DNA from: an uncultured bacterium | GTDB taxonomy: Bacteria > Cloacimonadota > Cloacimonadia > Cloacimonadales > Cloacimonadaceae | DNA length: 42,642 nucleotides | Assembly (NCBI GenBank): GCA_938009275.1 | Contig: CALLHY010000015.1 | Coordinates: 1-42,642 of the forward strand | Reading direction: 5' to 3' | Part shown: positions 28,258 to 37,332 of the stretch, piece after piece | Position numbering within the stretch: the first letter of the stretch is position 1 | How the letters are laid out: each line of letters starts with the position of its first letter | Made by a program: the position numbers and the translations under genes | Notes under the pieces: generated by a model | Told to the model about the DNA's origin: nothing | Databases searched by the model: none | Seen by the model: the letters and a program-made list of their open reading frames with translations, nothing else

Positions 28258-31191
28258 ATGAGGTTGGACAGACGTCGTTTGATCCTGCTGCTTCTTTTGG
28301 CATTTATGGTGCTTGGCACAGTAATAATTGCGCAAAAGAAGAGTGACAGCGATCAGTATGTTGTGGAAAACTTTCAGGTAGATGATGTGCTTTCAGATGA
28401 TGGAAGTGGCCTTGTTTTATCCTGGAAACCCCTTGACCGTTCCAAGAGAATTATTGAGTATCGCATTTATCGTGGTGTATCGCCCGATCAGCTTTTCTTC
28501 TTAGACGCAATTCCGGTTAACGTAAAAATCGGTGTTGCTTCAGAGAAGATGTATTACTACGATAATTCCGGCAGTGAGTTTATAGACATTACGGCCCCCC
28601 GTAAAGCCAAAAAAGAAAAACAGCAGGGACCAGATAGCCCCCTTTATCGCAAGTTACCCAGGGACATCCCCTTCCTTGCCGATATGGCGGACAAATTCTC
28701 GCTACTTTCTTTAGTAGATAAGAGCAAATACTATTACTCCAGCAAAAAGTTTACCACCGACGCGCCCGAAAGCCCCGCTGCTGATGCTCCCAAGACCGGA
28801 GATACCTACGCGGGATTGAAAGACAATGCGCAAACGGTGATGTGCTTCCTGAAGCCCGGCGAGAAGTATTACTACACTGTGGTGGCAGTTAATGAACGTT
28901 ACCGCTACCAAAAGCCGGCACCCATCACCGCTGGAACACCTGTTCCCAATCCCCCCGAGGCATCACCTGCTCTGCACAGCGTTATGCTGCAAGATAAAAG
29001 CAGCATGCAATTTGAGTGGGAATATCCTCTTTATAAAGATGACTTAGCCCAATACCGTATCCATCAGGTGCCGGCAATTAGCGACAGCATTTGGGCACGC
29101 ATGATTCAAACCCCGGAAGCACTTATGGGCAGAACCAACGTTATAGCCCAGGGAGCAGTAGGCAGCGGAACACTAAAGAACTACACCTCGGTTCAGCTTC
29201 CTTCTGCAGAAGCCATAGCTGGCTTCTCCACTGCCAGATATAGCATAGAGCTGATGGACTACGATGGTTTCAGCAGCTTTTCTCCCCTTTCCACGCCTCG
29301 GCTTAAGAACAGCAGTGATCTTCCGCCTATGGCCGAGTTTAGGATGGAAGACAAGCCCAATGATAAAGGCGATCGTTTAACGGTTATTTGGGATAATCCC
29401 ATCTGCTTTGTGGTAAAAACCACCGCCTTGGATAACAAGTTCAAAAAGATAAGGGTAAACTACCAGCTTAACATTACCGAAACTCAGAAGGTTAAAAACC
29501 TCTATTTTGAGTTCTTTAAGCAAGGGGAAAGCACTCCATTTGCCAAAATTAAAGAGTACTATCAGGATAACAAGCTGATACTGAAACTCCCCGAAGCTTA
29601 TGACTATAAAAAGGGATTCCGCGTAAAAATTACCATGGACGGCAAGCCAGCCATCCCCAAAGATTACATGCTGGAGCAAGACCTGATGTTCGATCCCGCC
29701 ATGCTCGCAATAATGCCCACCAAAGCTTTGTATCGCAATGGTATAGATGTGGCTAATATCAGCAACGTGGTTTATCGCAAGTCGGTTTCATCTCCAAATC
29801 TTAGCCTTGTGAAGCGGAATACATCTTTCGATAACAATCTCGATGTTACGGTGGCATATCCCAGCATGCTGCAAAAGCCTGTATATGGCTTCAGCTTTGC
29901 CAAAGGTGATTCTTTGATTACCCTTATTCAGGGAGCTCAGGGAATGGAGCGCAAAGCCAGAAAACTGAAAGCCGGAGATATAAAAACACCGCTTGCTTTA
30001 GTCTCAGCCGATCTGGACCTGGTGTTCGACAAGGAAAATGAACAGCGCATAGATACCAGCATCTTCCCCGATGTTGCAGTGCAACAAGCTAAAGACAAGG
30101 TGGAAGAGCTTAAGAAAACCGTGGCAGAGCTAAGCGCTCAAAAAGCAGCTATTGCCGATCCAGCTATGCTGGCTCAGATAGACAGTCAACTTGAACGGGC
30201 AAATAAGCAACTGGCTGCCTATACAAAAAATGAGAAACTGCTAAAAGCCAATTCCATAAAGGGACAGCGTAGCAGAATGCGCTATATAGCCAGTGTGCGG
30301 GAAGATTATAGCCGTTATAACAGCTATCAAGTGGTTAAAACCGACGGAAAGGGATTGTTTATTGAAGCCGATCTACCCAAGGATGGCGATGAAATTCTTT
30401 ACCTAAAGCCCGTATCCGAGTGGTTCGACCGTAATAAGTATGTAACTCTGTTTGCCACCTTGCTGTTTGGTTCGATGGTGATGGTATTTGTAAATCTTGC
30501 CAAACGCGGCAAAGACCTATACATCCGCCCCATTGCCGGTATTCAGGAAATAGACAACGCCATTGGCCGTGCCACGGAAATGGGACGTCCGATGCTGTAT
30601 TGCATGGGTATTGGTGGATTGGCAGACGTAGCAACCATCGCCTCCATGGGTATCCTTGGGCTGGTGGCAAAGCGTGCTGCCGAATATGACACAAAGCTTA
30701 TTGTGCCGTGTTATGACTACATTATTCTGCCCATTGCCCAGGAGATTGTGCGCGAAGCTCACTACTCTGTTGGCAGACCAGATACTTTCGATAAGAATAG
30801 CGTATTCTATTTAACCAATGCGCAGTTTGCCTATGTGGCAGGTGTGAATGGTATCATGATTCGCGAGCGTATGGCAACGAACTTCTTTATGGGCTATTTC
30901 GCTGCCGAGGCATTGCTGATGACCGAAACAGGTAATGCCGTTGGAGCCGTGCAGATTGCCGGAACCGATGCCGTTACTCAGGTGCCATTCTTTATCACCA
31001 CTTGTGACTATACGCTAATAGGCGAAGAGCTTTATGCCGCTTCTGCATATTTGAATCGTGAACCTATGCTGTTGGGAACCCTAAAAGCTCAGGACTATTT
31101 CAAGTTCTTTATAGTAACTGTGATGGTTTTGGGAGCTGTGCTTTCCACATTCCAGATAACCGGATTAAACGACTTATTACCGCTTAAATAA
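28258..31191 (+). CDS. Large membrane protein with FnIII-like and DUF6754 domains (paralogue 1), 977 aa
   Basis: Residues 9 to 25 are a membrane segment. The extracytoplasmic part starts with an FnIII-like fold around 37 to 80 ('GLVLSWKPLDRSKRIIEYRIYRGVSPDQLFFL') and further strand-rich segments. Residues 604 to 661 are a coiled coil. A second membrane segment follows (about 728 to 748), then a domain at about 752 to 945 of the DUF6754 type ('YIRPIAGIQEIDNAIGRATEMGRPMLYCMGIGGLADVATIASMGIL ... ETGNAVGAVQIAGTDAVTQVPFFITTCDYTLIGEE') and a C-terminal membrane helix. It is paralogous to the lipoprotein at 33713. Function unknown. AGGAG lies nine bases before the ATG. First gene of the operon ending with rex. 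Confidence 0.8.
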   Translation: MRLDRRRLILLLLLAFMVLGTVIIAQKKSDSDQYVVENFQVDDVLSDDGSGLVLSWKPLDRSKRIIEYRIYRGVSPDQLFFLDAIPVNVKIGVASEKMYYYDNSGSEFIDITAPRKAKKEKQQGPDSPLYRKLPRDIPFLADMADKFSLLSLVDKSKYYYSSKKFTTDAPESPAADAPKTGDTYAGLKDNAQTVMCFLKPGEKYYYTVVAVNERYRYQKPAPITAGTPVPNPPEASPALHSVMLQDKSSMQFEWEYPLYKDDLAQYRIHQVPAISDSIWARMIQTPEALMGRTNVIAQGAVGSGTLKNYTSVQLPSAEAIAGFSTARYSIELMDYDGFSSFSPLSTPRLKNSSDLPPMAEFRMEDKPNDKGDRLTVIWDNPICFVVKTTALDNKFKKIRVNYQLNITETQKVKNLYFEFFKQGESTPFAKIKEYYQDNKLILKLPEAYDYKKGFRVKITMDGKPAIPKDYMLEQDLMFDPAMLAIMPTKALYRNGIDVANISNVVYRKSVSSPNLSLVKRNTSFDNNLDVTVAYPSMLQKPVYGFSFAKGDSLITLIQGAQGMERKARKLKAGDIKTPLALVSADLDLVFDKENEQRIDTSIFPDVAVQQAKDKVEELKKTVAELSAQKAAIADPAMLAQIDSQLERANKQLAAYTKNEKLLKANSIKGQRSRMRYIASVREDYSRYNSYQVVKTDGKGLFIEADLPKDGDEILYLKPVSEWFDRNKYVTLFATLLFGSMVMVFVNLAKRGKDLYIRPIAGIQEIDNAIGRATEMGRPMLYCMGIGGLADVATIASMGILGLVAKRAAEYDTKLIVPCYDYIILPIAQEIVREAHYSVGRPDTFDKNSVFYLTNAQFAYVAGVNGIMIRERMATNFFMGYFAAEALLMTETGNAVGAVQIAGTDAVTQVPFFITTCDYTLIGEELYAASAYLNREPMLLGTLKAQDYFKFFIVTVMVLGAVLSTFQITGLNDLLPLK

Positions 31192-31202
31192 ACGAGGCTT
31201 AA

Positions 31203-31832
31203 ATGAAAAAGACAGTACCATTATTAATCGTGATACTTGGCGGCTTGATCTTTGTGGCATACGCTTTCTCGCCCCACAAGTTTCTTCAAGACGACTTTTA
31301 CAACAAGTTCTATGTGCCCTGGAGCTATGCTTCAGCACCCTTTGGCGCATTGCTAGGCATAATTAGCTTATCTATGATGCACAGCAGTAAAATTAAGCGG
31401 CGTGCACCCAAGTGGCAATTCAGCTATTTCTTCTTCATCGGTTTTATCGCCACAGCATTAGCCGGCCTTATTGGCGGCATGCAGAAAGGTGGCTTGCTGA
31501 TGTGGATGTTCGAAAACATGCAAATGCCCATGAGCGCAACTATGTTCTCGCTATTGGCTTTCTATATGGCCTCCGCAGCCTACAAAGCCTTCCGTGCACG
31601 TTCACTGGAAGCCACAGTACTCTTGGCAGCAGCTATCTTTGTTATGCTGGCACAAGTGCCATTGGGAGTAAAGATATCCCGTCACTTGCCCACCATATCT
31701 CAGTGGATATTAGACGTGCCAAACTTAGCCTCTAAGCGCGGAATTGCTCTGGGCGTAGGGCTTGGCTCTGTTGCCACATCGTTAAAGATATTACTTGGTA
31801 TCGAACGCTCCTACCTTGGTGGCGGAGATTGA
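31203..31832 (+). CDS. Multispanning membrane protein, 209 aa
   Basis: Six hydrophobic helices are predicted, near residues 5-22, 43-58, 76-95, 108-127, 136-156 and 182-198, separated by short basic loops ('SSKIKRRAPKWQ'). It follows the DUF6754 gene by 11 bases. I recognise no family. With the second six-helix protein of the operon (33040) it would form the membrane core of a complex with the large extracytoplasmic proteins; this is inference from gene order. Confidence 0.7.
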   Translation: MKKTVPLLIVILGGLIFVAYAFSPHKFLQDDFYNKFYVPWSYASAPFGALLGIISLSMMHSSKIKRRAPKWQFSYFFFIGFIATALAGLIGGMQKGGLLMWMFENMQMPMSATMFSLLAFYMASAAYKAFRARSLEATVLLAAAIFVMLAQVPLGVKISRHLPTISQWILDVPNLASKRGIALGVGLGSVATSLKILLGIERSYLGGGD

Positions 31833-31845
31833 TAAGGAGATGAAG

Positions 31846-33027
31846 ATGAACTTTTTTGAACGCATTCAAAAGCTCGACCGCCGCTATATATACATAGTTG
31901 TTGCCCTGGCCATCATCATCCCCTTGATGATTCCTTATAACTCCGATAACGTTACTTCCCCACCAACTGAGAATCTGTATCAGATGATAGATTCCTTTGC
32001 CGGACGTGAAGACCGTGCCATCCTGCTAAGCTTCATTCACGATGCCTCTACCATGCCGGAACTTTACCCCATGGAAGTGGCAATCCTCAGGCATTGCTTC
32101 GAGCGCAACATTAAGGTCTTTGCCTTAACCTGGTCTGCCACTGCAGCACCCATTATCGACTTTGCCATAAACAACGTTAAAGAAGAGTATCCCGATATAA
32201 AGAGTGGTGTGGATTATTGTAACTTTGGTTATAAACCCCAGCCTCTTGCAATGATTCTCGGTATGGGCGACAATATCGCCACCACCATAAGCACAGATGC
32301 TGAAGGCAGAAAGCTGGAAAGCTTACCGATTATGAATGGGATTAACAACTATAACGAAATGAATCTGGTTATCGAGTTCTCTGGCAGTGCCGCCGGTGGT
32401 GCATGGTTCACCTATGCCCGTCCCAAATTCGGTTTGAACGTGGCTGTTGGCGTAACCGCAGTTATGGCAGCCGATATGTATCCTTACCTGCAGTCTGGTC
32501 AGTTAATCGGTATGCTTGCCGGTCTGAAGGGTGCTGCTGAGTATGAAAAGATGGTGGACGTTTTTGCCGCATACCGTGAGCCGGGACGTGACTATAGCAT
32601 TAAGATTGACGAAGATGGAAACAAGCTGCTTCCGGGACGCCCCTTTGGCCGCGAAATCCTGAATGATGAAAGCATCCAGAAGCTGATAAAGATTACCAAT
32701 CAAACCAAGGCGGAATTTACCAAAGAGGAATATGCGGCATTCATTGCCAAATACCCGAATCAAGCTGCCATCTTTAACAATCTTAAAACCGAGGAAGATA
32801 ACAATGTGATTGTGGATGTAACCCAAATTACCCCCGAACTGCGTGACCAAATGGGCGAAATAGCCTTTGCCGACATCAACCGCATGACCAGAAACACCAT
32901 ATATAAATTCAAGGTTGCCCGTATCGGTATGAACGCCCAGTCCGTTGCCCACATCATGATTATTGTATTTATCATCCTGGGTAATATTGGTTACTTCATC
33001 CAAAAAGCCAAAGCGGCAAAGAACTAA
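31846..33027 (+). CDS. Bitopic membrane protein with large extracytoplasmic domain, 393 aa
   Basis: AAGGAG (31834-31839) sets the start at ATG 31846. Residues 14 to 33 and 366 to 386 are membrane helices, with about 330 residues between them probably outside the cytoplasmic membrane. That part contains 'LLSFIHDASTMPELYPMEVAILRHCFERNIKVFALTWSATAAP' and a hydrophobic, Gly-rich segment 'GSAAGGAWFTYARPKFGLNVAVGVTAVMAADMYPYL'. No known domain is recognised. The gene starts 13 bases after the preceding one and 12 before the next, so it belongs to the same operon. Confidence 0.7.
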   Translation: MNFFERIQKLDRRYIYIVVALAIIIPLMIPYNSDNVTSPPTENLYQMIDSFAGREDRAILLSFIHDASTMPELYPMEVAILRHCFERNIKVFALTWSATAAPIIDFAINNVKEEYPDIKSGVDYCNFGYKPQPLAMILGMGDNIATTISTDAEGRKLESLPIMNGINNYNEMNLVIEFSGSAAGGAWFTYARPKFGLNVAVGVTAVMAADMYPYLQSGQLIGMLAGLKGAAEYEKMVDVFAAYREPGRDYSIKIDEDGNKLLPGRPFGREILNDESIQKLIKITNQTKAEFTKEEYAAFIAKYPNQAAIFNNLKTEEDNNVIVDVTQITPELRDQMGEIAFADINRMTRNTIYKFKVARIGMNAQSVAHIMIIVFIILGNIGYFIQKAKAAKN

Positions 33028-33039
33028 GGGGAGGAAACA

Positions 33040-33642
33040 ATGTCTTTTGAATTATTTAGTAATCTGGTGGGTGCCTTCTTCACCCTGTGTATCTTCTCCT
33101 TCCTATACAAGGACAATCCATTCTATCAGATGTCCGAGCAATTACTGGTTGGTATCTCCCTGGGTTATGGCCTGGTGTTCACCTACGAGCGCATATTCAT
33201 TCCCTTTGTATGGCAACCTATTGTCTTCAAGCACAATTTCATTCTGATAATCCCCACCATTCTTGGTGCTCTGTACCTGTTCCGTTTTTCCCGCAAGCTT
33301 GGTTGGCTATCCCGTTATCCCATTGCATTTTCCATGATGTCTGTGGGTATGGGTGTGCCACTGGGTATCCATGCTTCCATCCTGGTGCAAATGCGCCAGG
33401 GTATGGTTCCTTTGGAAACCGTTAATCTGTTCCTCATCTTTATCGGCACCATTGCCGTGCTGCTATACTTCTTCTTCTCGAAGGCACATAGCGGCACCTA
33501 CGGCAAGTTTGTAAATGTTGGTAAGTGGTACATGATGATTGGTTTCGGAGCATCATTCGGTATGACCGTCATGGCTCGTATATCGTTGCTCATTGGACGT
33601 ATCCAGTTCCTGGTGAACGACGTCCTCGGTCTGCTGAAATAA
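33040..33642 (+). CDS. Second multispanning membrane protein, 200 aa
   Basis: Six hydrophobic helices are predicted ('LVGAFFTLCIFSFLY', 'LLVGISLGYGLVFTYERIFIPFV', 'FILIIPTILGALYLF', 'IAFSMMSVGMGVPLGIHASILV', 'LFLIFIGTIAVLLYFFF', 'YMMIGFGASFGMTVMARISLL'). It is similar in size and layout to the protein at 31203 but with no obvious sequence repeat. GGGGAGG precedes the ATG. The next gene is 70 bases away, with an inter-gene hairpin. Confidence 0.7.
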   Translation: MSFELFSNLVGAFFTLCIFSFLYKDNPFYQMSEQLLVGISLGYGLVFTYERIFIPFVWQPIVFKHNFILIIPTILGALYLFRFSRKLGWLSRYPIAFSMMSVGMGVPLGIHASILVQMRQGMVPLETVNLFLIFIGTIAVLLYFFFSKAHSGTYGKFVNVGKWYMMIGFGASFGMTVMARISLLIGRIQFLVNDVLGLLK

Positions 33643-33661
33643 GGCAATATTGAATAGCCGG

Positions 33662-33687
33662 CTTGGCGGGAGATTGCTCCTGCCAAG
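33662..33687 (+). other. Hairpin inside the operon, before the lipoprotein gene
   Basis: CTTGGCGGGAG (33662-33672) pairs with CTCCTGCCAAG (33677-33687) as an 11-bp stem with one G-U pair and a 4-base loop. There is no U-run. It may adjust expression or mRNA stability of the downstream lipoprotein and rex genes. Confidence 0.5.
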
Positions 33688-33712
33688 TTCGGTATTTAAA
33701 AGGATATCGGAT

Positions 33713-36505
33713 ATGAAGAAAGCTATGCTTGCACTTGGCTGCGCACTGCTGTTAACACTTTTACTCAGCTCTTGCGACCGCGCCAATAATGATCTATCCC
33801 ATGGAAAGATAAGCACCTTTAGTGCCGAAGACATGCCGTTTGACGACGGTGCCGGCGTGGTGCTAAAATGGAAACCCCTACACAAAAGCAACCGGGTTAT
33901 ACAATACAACATCTATCGCGGTGTGTCTCCTGACAGCCTGTTCCAAATAGGAACCATCGAAGTTGACCCCAAAATGGGCGTTCTTGCCCCAGAACTATTT
34001 TACTATGACCGTGGTGACAATCCCTTAATTGAATTCGAAAGTTCACCCAATCACATCAAAAAAGAAAAACAACAGGAAGCCGATAGCCCGCTTTATGGCC
34101 GCGTGCCTCAAGACCCCAAACTGCTCTCTACATTTATCGGCAGATACAACATCTTTGGTGGAATAAAGAACGATAAGCTATATAGCAAAGCTAAACCTAT
34201 AAAAGATAAGGACGACATCTTAACCGCTATTAAGATGTATCAGTTCGAATACATCTTTGCCACACCTTTACCCGGACAAGAGTATTATTACACTGTTTTA
34301 GGCGTTAATGAACGCGGCAGGTTGCTGCCCGCAGCCGAGATTACCAAGGTTGTTCCCAATGACGATGCTCCGCAGAACAACGCAGTGCTTTTCAGCACCT
34401 ATGTAACAGATAAAAAGGTACTGAATTTTGAGTGGGTACCCTCTGTATCCAGTCAGGACATTGCCGTTTGGGAAGGCTGGCTGATACCAAAGTCCATGCT
34501 TGACACTTCAAGCCAGGCTCTGCCTGATAATTGGCAAGCCGCAGCCATGCAGCTATTCCAGGTTCCAAATTACTATGGAACCGGCACCATGTATCACCAG
34601 TTCAACTCCGAAGCAGAGGGAATAGCACTGCCCACCAATATGGAAGACTTTATCCCCGTGCTTGCCTATGGAGATTACAGTGGTCAATATGCCGCTGTTA
34701 AAGCCAAAAACTTCCGCCTGATTGATGCAACAGCTCTGCCCAAGATGCCTGAATTCACCGTAGAGGACAAGAAGAACGACAAAGGCGACAATCTTATTGT
34801 CTCAATAGGAAAACCCGCTGCCTTCATGGTTAGTGCCAGCTTCACCAATCACGCCAAAAAGGCAATTAAGTTTAACTATGAGCTGGCCGAAAACGAAAAC
34901 TATAACACCGATAAGCTAAAATTCAGCCTTTATACTCACGAAGGCAAACTGATTAACTCCAAAGAGGAGTTTTACGTAGACAAAAACATAATCGTAAAAC
35001 TCCCCAAAGAGCACTACGGAATTCAGAATCTGAAGCTTAGGATAGAGATTAAAACTACCAATACCAAAACTTATGAGCCAGTATATACAGAGCAGGTAGT
35101 TAGCTATGACCCAGTAAACAAGCTGTTTAAAGGCGAAGGCTTGTATCTTGATGGCGAGAAAGTTAGCAAGCAGTATTTTGATATTCTAACCAAAGGCAAG
35201 CTTGATCCCGCCTTCGTATTTGGCAATAGAACCAACGCTATAACCCGGGCTTATGACCACAATATTCCCTACGAAGACGTGCTGTTCCAGCCTATTACCG
35301 GTTATCATGCAGCCAGTAAGCAATTGCTAATTGAGCCTCAGTTTATGGTGGATGCAGATAACGACAAAGGGCTTAGCTTTGTTATGCCCCTGTTCCGTGA
35401 TAAGCTCCATAAAGACATGGCAGACAGCAAAAAGAACATCGATGAACTGAAAGCTGCCATCAGTGCATATCCCCAAGGTAGCGCACCAGATTCTCTTAGG
35501 TCCGAACTGGAGTATGCAGAAGCAAACTACAATTTTATCGTAAACCATCCTGCCTATCAGCAAGCCGAAAAAGCCAAGAATGCCAAACAGTGGTTCAAGA
35601 CCTTATTAGGCGAACGCCGCAAAAATCAGCGCAGCTATGCTTATAAGCTACTTAAAACCGATGGCAACGGCGCATTCGTGATCACTGATGCATATCTGAA
35701 CAAGGATAAAACGGAGTGGTTCTTCCCCAAAAGCGAGATTGTTGACGATACCAAGCTGATAACCTTCTTTGCCACAATGCTCTTCTGTGTGCTGCTGGTT
35801 TATGCGATATACCACACTCGCCGCCGAGAAGTGTATATCCGTCCCATTGCCGGCTTGCATGAAATTGACAACGCCGTAGGCAGAGCTACCGAGATGGGAC
35901 GTCCCATCATGTTCGTGCCAGGCTGGGGAACCCTTGGCGATGTATGCACAATAGCCTCGATGATGATCCTTAGCCAGATTGCCAAAAAAGCCGCAGAATT
36001 CGATATCCGCATGATTTCACCGCATTGCGACTACCTGGTATTACCCATGGCGCAAGAGATCGTTCAGAGCGCATTCAGCGAAGTTGGCAGAAGTGACGCA
36101 TTCAATCAGAATGATATCTTCTTTGTATCCAACGACCAGTTCCCCTTCTGCGCCGGCGTTAATGGTATAACCGTGCGTGAAAGAGTGGCAACCGTGTTTT
36201 ATATGGGCTACTTCAATGCTGAAGCGCTGCTGCTTACCGAAACAGGTAACCAGGCAGGCTCCATCCAGATTGCCGCAACCGATGCCATCACACAGATTCC
36301 ATTCTTTATCACCACCTGCGACTATACGCTGATAGGTGAAGAATTCTACGCTGCCTCGGCATACCTCTCCCGTAATCCGGAGCTGGTCAGCATGCTGAAG
36401 GCGCAGGATTATTTCAAACTGGTAATGGTGATAATGATGGTAGTTGGCACCATTCTTTCCACCTTCAAAGTTACATCATTCATAAACATCTTCCCTGTAG
36501 AATAA
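33713..36505 (+). CDS. DUF6754 lipoprotein paralogue 2, 930 aa
   Basis: Paralogue of the protein at 28258. The start at 33713 is set by AAGGA and by the lipoprotein signal: 'ALLLTLLLSSC' with lipobox Cys21. FnIII-like fold near residues 40 to 80 ('GVVLKWKPLHKSNRVIQYNIYRGVSPDSLF'), a coiled coil near 566 to 610, a membrane helix (about 681 to 701), a DUF6754-type domain (about 705 to 895, 'IRPIAGLHEIDNAVGRATEMGRPIMFVPGWGTLGDVCTIASMMIL') and a C-terminal helix. Lipid attachment plus later membrane helices is unusual. The pair may form a heteromer, with one partner anchored by lipid. Function unknown. Confidence 0.8.
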   Translation: MKKAMLALGCALLLTLLLSSCDRANNDLSHGKISTFSAEDMPFDDGAGVVLKWKPLHKSNRVIQYNIYRGVSPDSLFQIGTIEVDPKMGVLAPELFYYDRGDNPLIEFESSPNHIKKEKQQEADSPLYGRVPQDPKLLSTFIGRYNIFGGIKNDKLYSKAKPIKDKDDILTAIKMYQFEYIFATPLPGQEYYYTVLGVNERGRLLPAAEITKVVPNDDAPQNNAVLFSTYVTDKKVLNFEWVPSVSSQDIAVWEGWLIPKSMLDTSSQALPDNWQAAAMQLFQVPNYYGTGTMYHQFNSEAEGIALPTNMEDFIPVLAYGDYSGQYAAVKAKNFRLIDATALPKMPEFTVEDKKNDKGDNLIVSIGKPAAFMVSASFTNHAKKAIKFNYELAENENYNTDKLKFSLYTHEGKLINSKEEFYVDKNIIVKLPKEHYGIQNLKLRIEIKTTNTKTYEPVYTEQVVSYDPVNKLFKGEGLYLDGEKVSKQYFDILTKGKLDPAFVFGNRTNAITRAYDHNIPYEDVLFQPITGYHAASKQLLIEPQFMVDADNDKGLSFVMPLFRDKLHKDMADSKKNIDELKAAISAYPQGSAPDSLRSELEYAEANYNFIVNHPAYQQAEKAKNAKQWFKTLLGERRKNQRSYAYKLLKTDGNGAFVITDAYLNKDKTEWFFPKSEIVDDTKLITFFATMLFCVLLVYAIYHTRRREVYIRPIAGLHEIDNAVGRATEMGRPIMFVPGWGTLGDVCTIASMMILSQIAKKAAEFDIRMISPHCDYLVLPMAQEIVQSAFSEVGRSDAFNQNDIFFVSNDQFPFCAGVNGITVRERVATVFYMGYFNAEALLLTETGNQAGSIQIAATDAITQIPFFITTCDYTLIGEEFYAASAYLSRNPELVSMLKAQDYFKLVMVIMMVVGTILSTFKVTSFINIFPVE

Positions 36506-36514
36506 GGCATAAAC

Positions 36515-37138
36515 ATGGTAAAAATACCCACCAGTACACTAAAAAGACTGCCCCAGTATCTGGAAGTGCTGCGTCAACTGAAACGCGCAGGACTGAAAGA
36601 AGTGTCCACAACCAAGATATCGGTGTTCTCCGATGTTCACCAGACCTTGGTGCGCAAAGATATTGCCTTTACCAATGTGGTCAGCAACCCCAAAAGCGGT
36701 TACAATGTAGATCAACTATACAAGGCAATAGAAGCCCTGCTAAATTGGAACGACACCGCCGCCAGCTTTTTGGTGGGCGTTGGGCACTTAGGTTCTGCCC
36801 TCCTGGGTTATCAGGAATTTGCCCAAAAAGGGCTTTCCATTGTGGCTGGTTTTGACAACAAACCTGAGCTGATAGATACTGTGGTTCACGGTATTCCGGT
36901 GTTTTCCGCGCTAGATTTCACCATTAAAGCGCAACAAGAGAATATCCGCATTGGCATTATAACTGTGCCGCCGGAATCTGCCCAGCTGATTGCCGACATA
37001 ATGGTGCATAGCGGAATAAAGGCCATCTGGAACTTCACTCCCCAAAAGATTATTGTTCCAGCCGACATCATTGTGGAATATGTGGACATGTTCGCCTCGC
37101 TGGCTGTGCTATCCAGAAGGCTTGCCGAAAGGGAATAG
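36515..37138 (+). CDS. rex: Redox-sensing transcriptional repressor Rex, 207 aa
   Basis: Rex binds NADH or NAD+ and represses genes of fermentation and respiration when NADH is low. It has an N-terminal winged helix (residues 1 to 75: 'IPTSTLKRLPQYLEVLRQLKRAGLKEVSTTKIS') and a Rossmann domain with the dinucleotide motif VGVGHLG around residues 87 to 93. A C-terminal helix is present for domain swap. The length (207 aa) is normal. It is the last gene of the operon, nine bases after the DUF6754 lipoprotein gene, pointing to redox control or co-expression of this membrane system. A hairpin terminator follows. Confidence 0.9.
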   Translation: MVKIPTSTLKRLPQYLEVLRQLKRAGLKEVSTTKISVFSDVHQTLVRKDIAFTNVVSNPKSGYNVDQLYKAIEALLNWNDTAASFLVGVGHLGSALLGYQEFAQKGLSIVAGFDNKPELIDTVVHGIPVFSALDFTIKAQQENIRIGIITVPPESAQLIADIMVHSGIKAIWNFTPQKIIVPADIIVEYVDMFASLAVLSRRLAERE

Positions 37139-37177
37139 AATTAGATAGCATTACAAGCCCATCTGATAATATGCAAG

Positions 37178-37211
37178 GGGATGTAACAGATAATGTTGCA
37201 TCCCTGTTTGT
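37178..37211 (+). terminator. Terminator after rex
   Basis: GGGATGTAACA (37178-37188) and TGTTGCATCCC (37194-37204) form an 11-bp stem with one wobble pair and a 5-base loop, followed by TGTTTGTT. It lies 40 bases after the rex stop. Confidence 0.65.
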
Positions 37212-37332
37212 TACCGCATAGAATACAAGGCGGAGAATACGAAGCATTACTCATGTATGCGAATAGCTGAAGGCAATTATGACAGCACTTTGGTAAATGT
37301 TATATTGCATGGTATCGCTGATAAATGTATGG

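Noticed and set aside
28146..28346. 66-aa plus-strand frame before the first DUF6754 gene
   Set aside because: It overlaps the promoter candidate and the start of the well-supported gene at 28258, and has no ribosome binding site.
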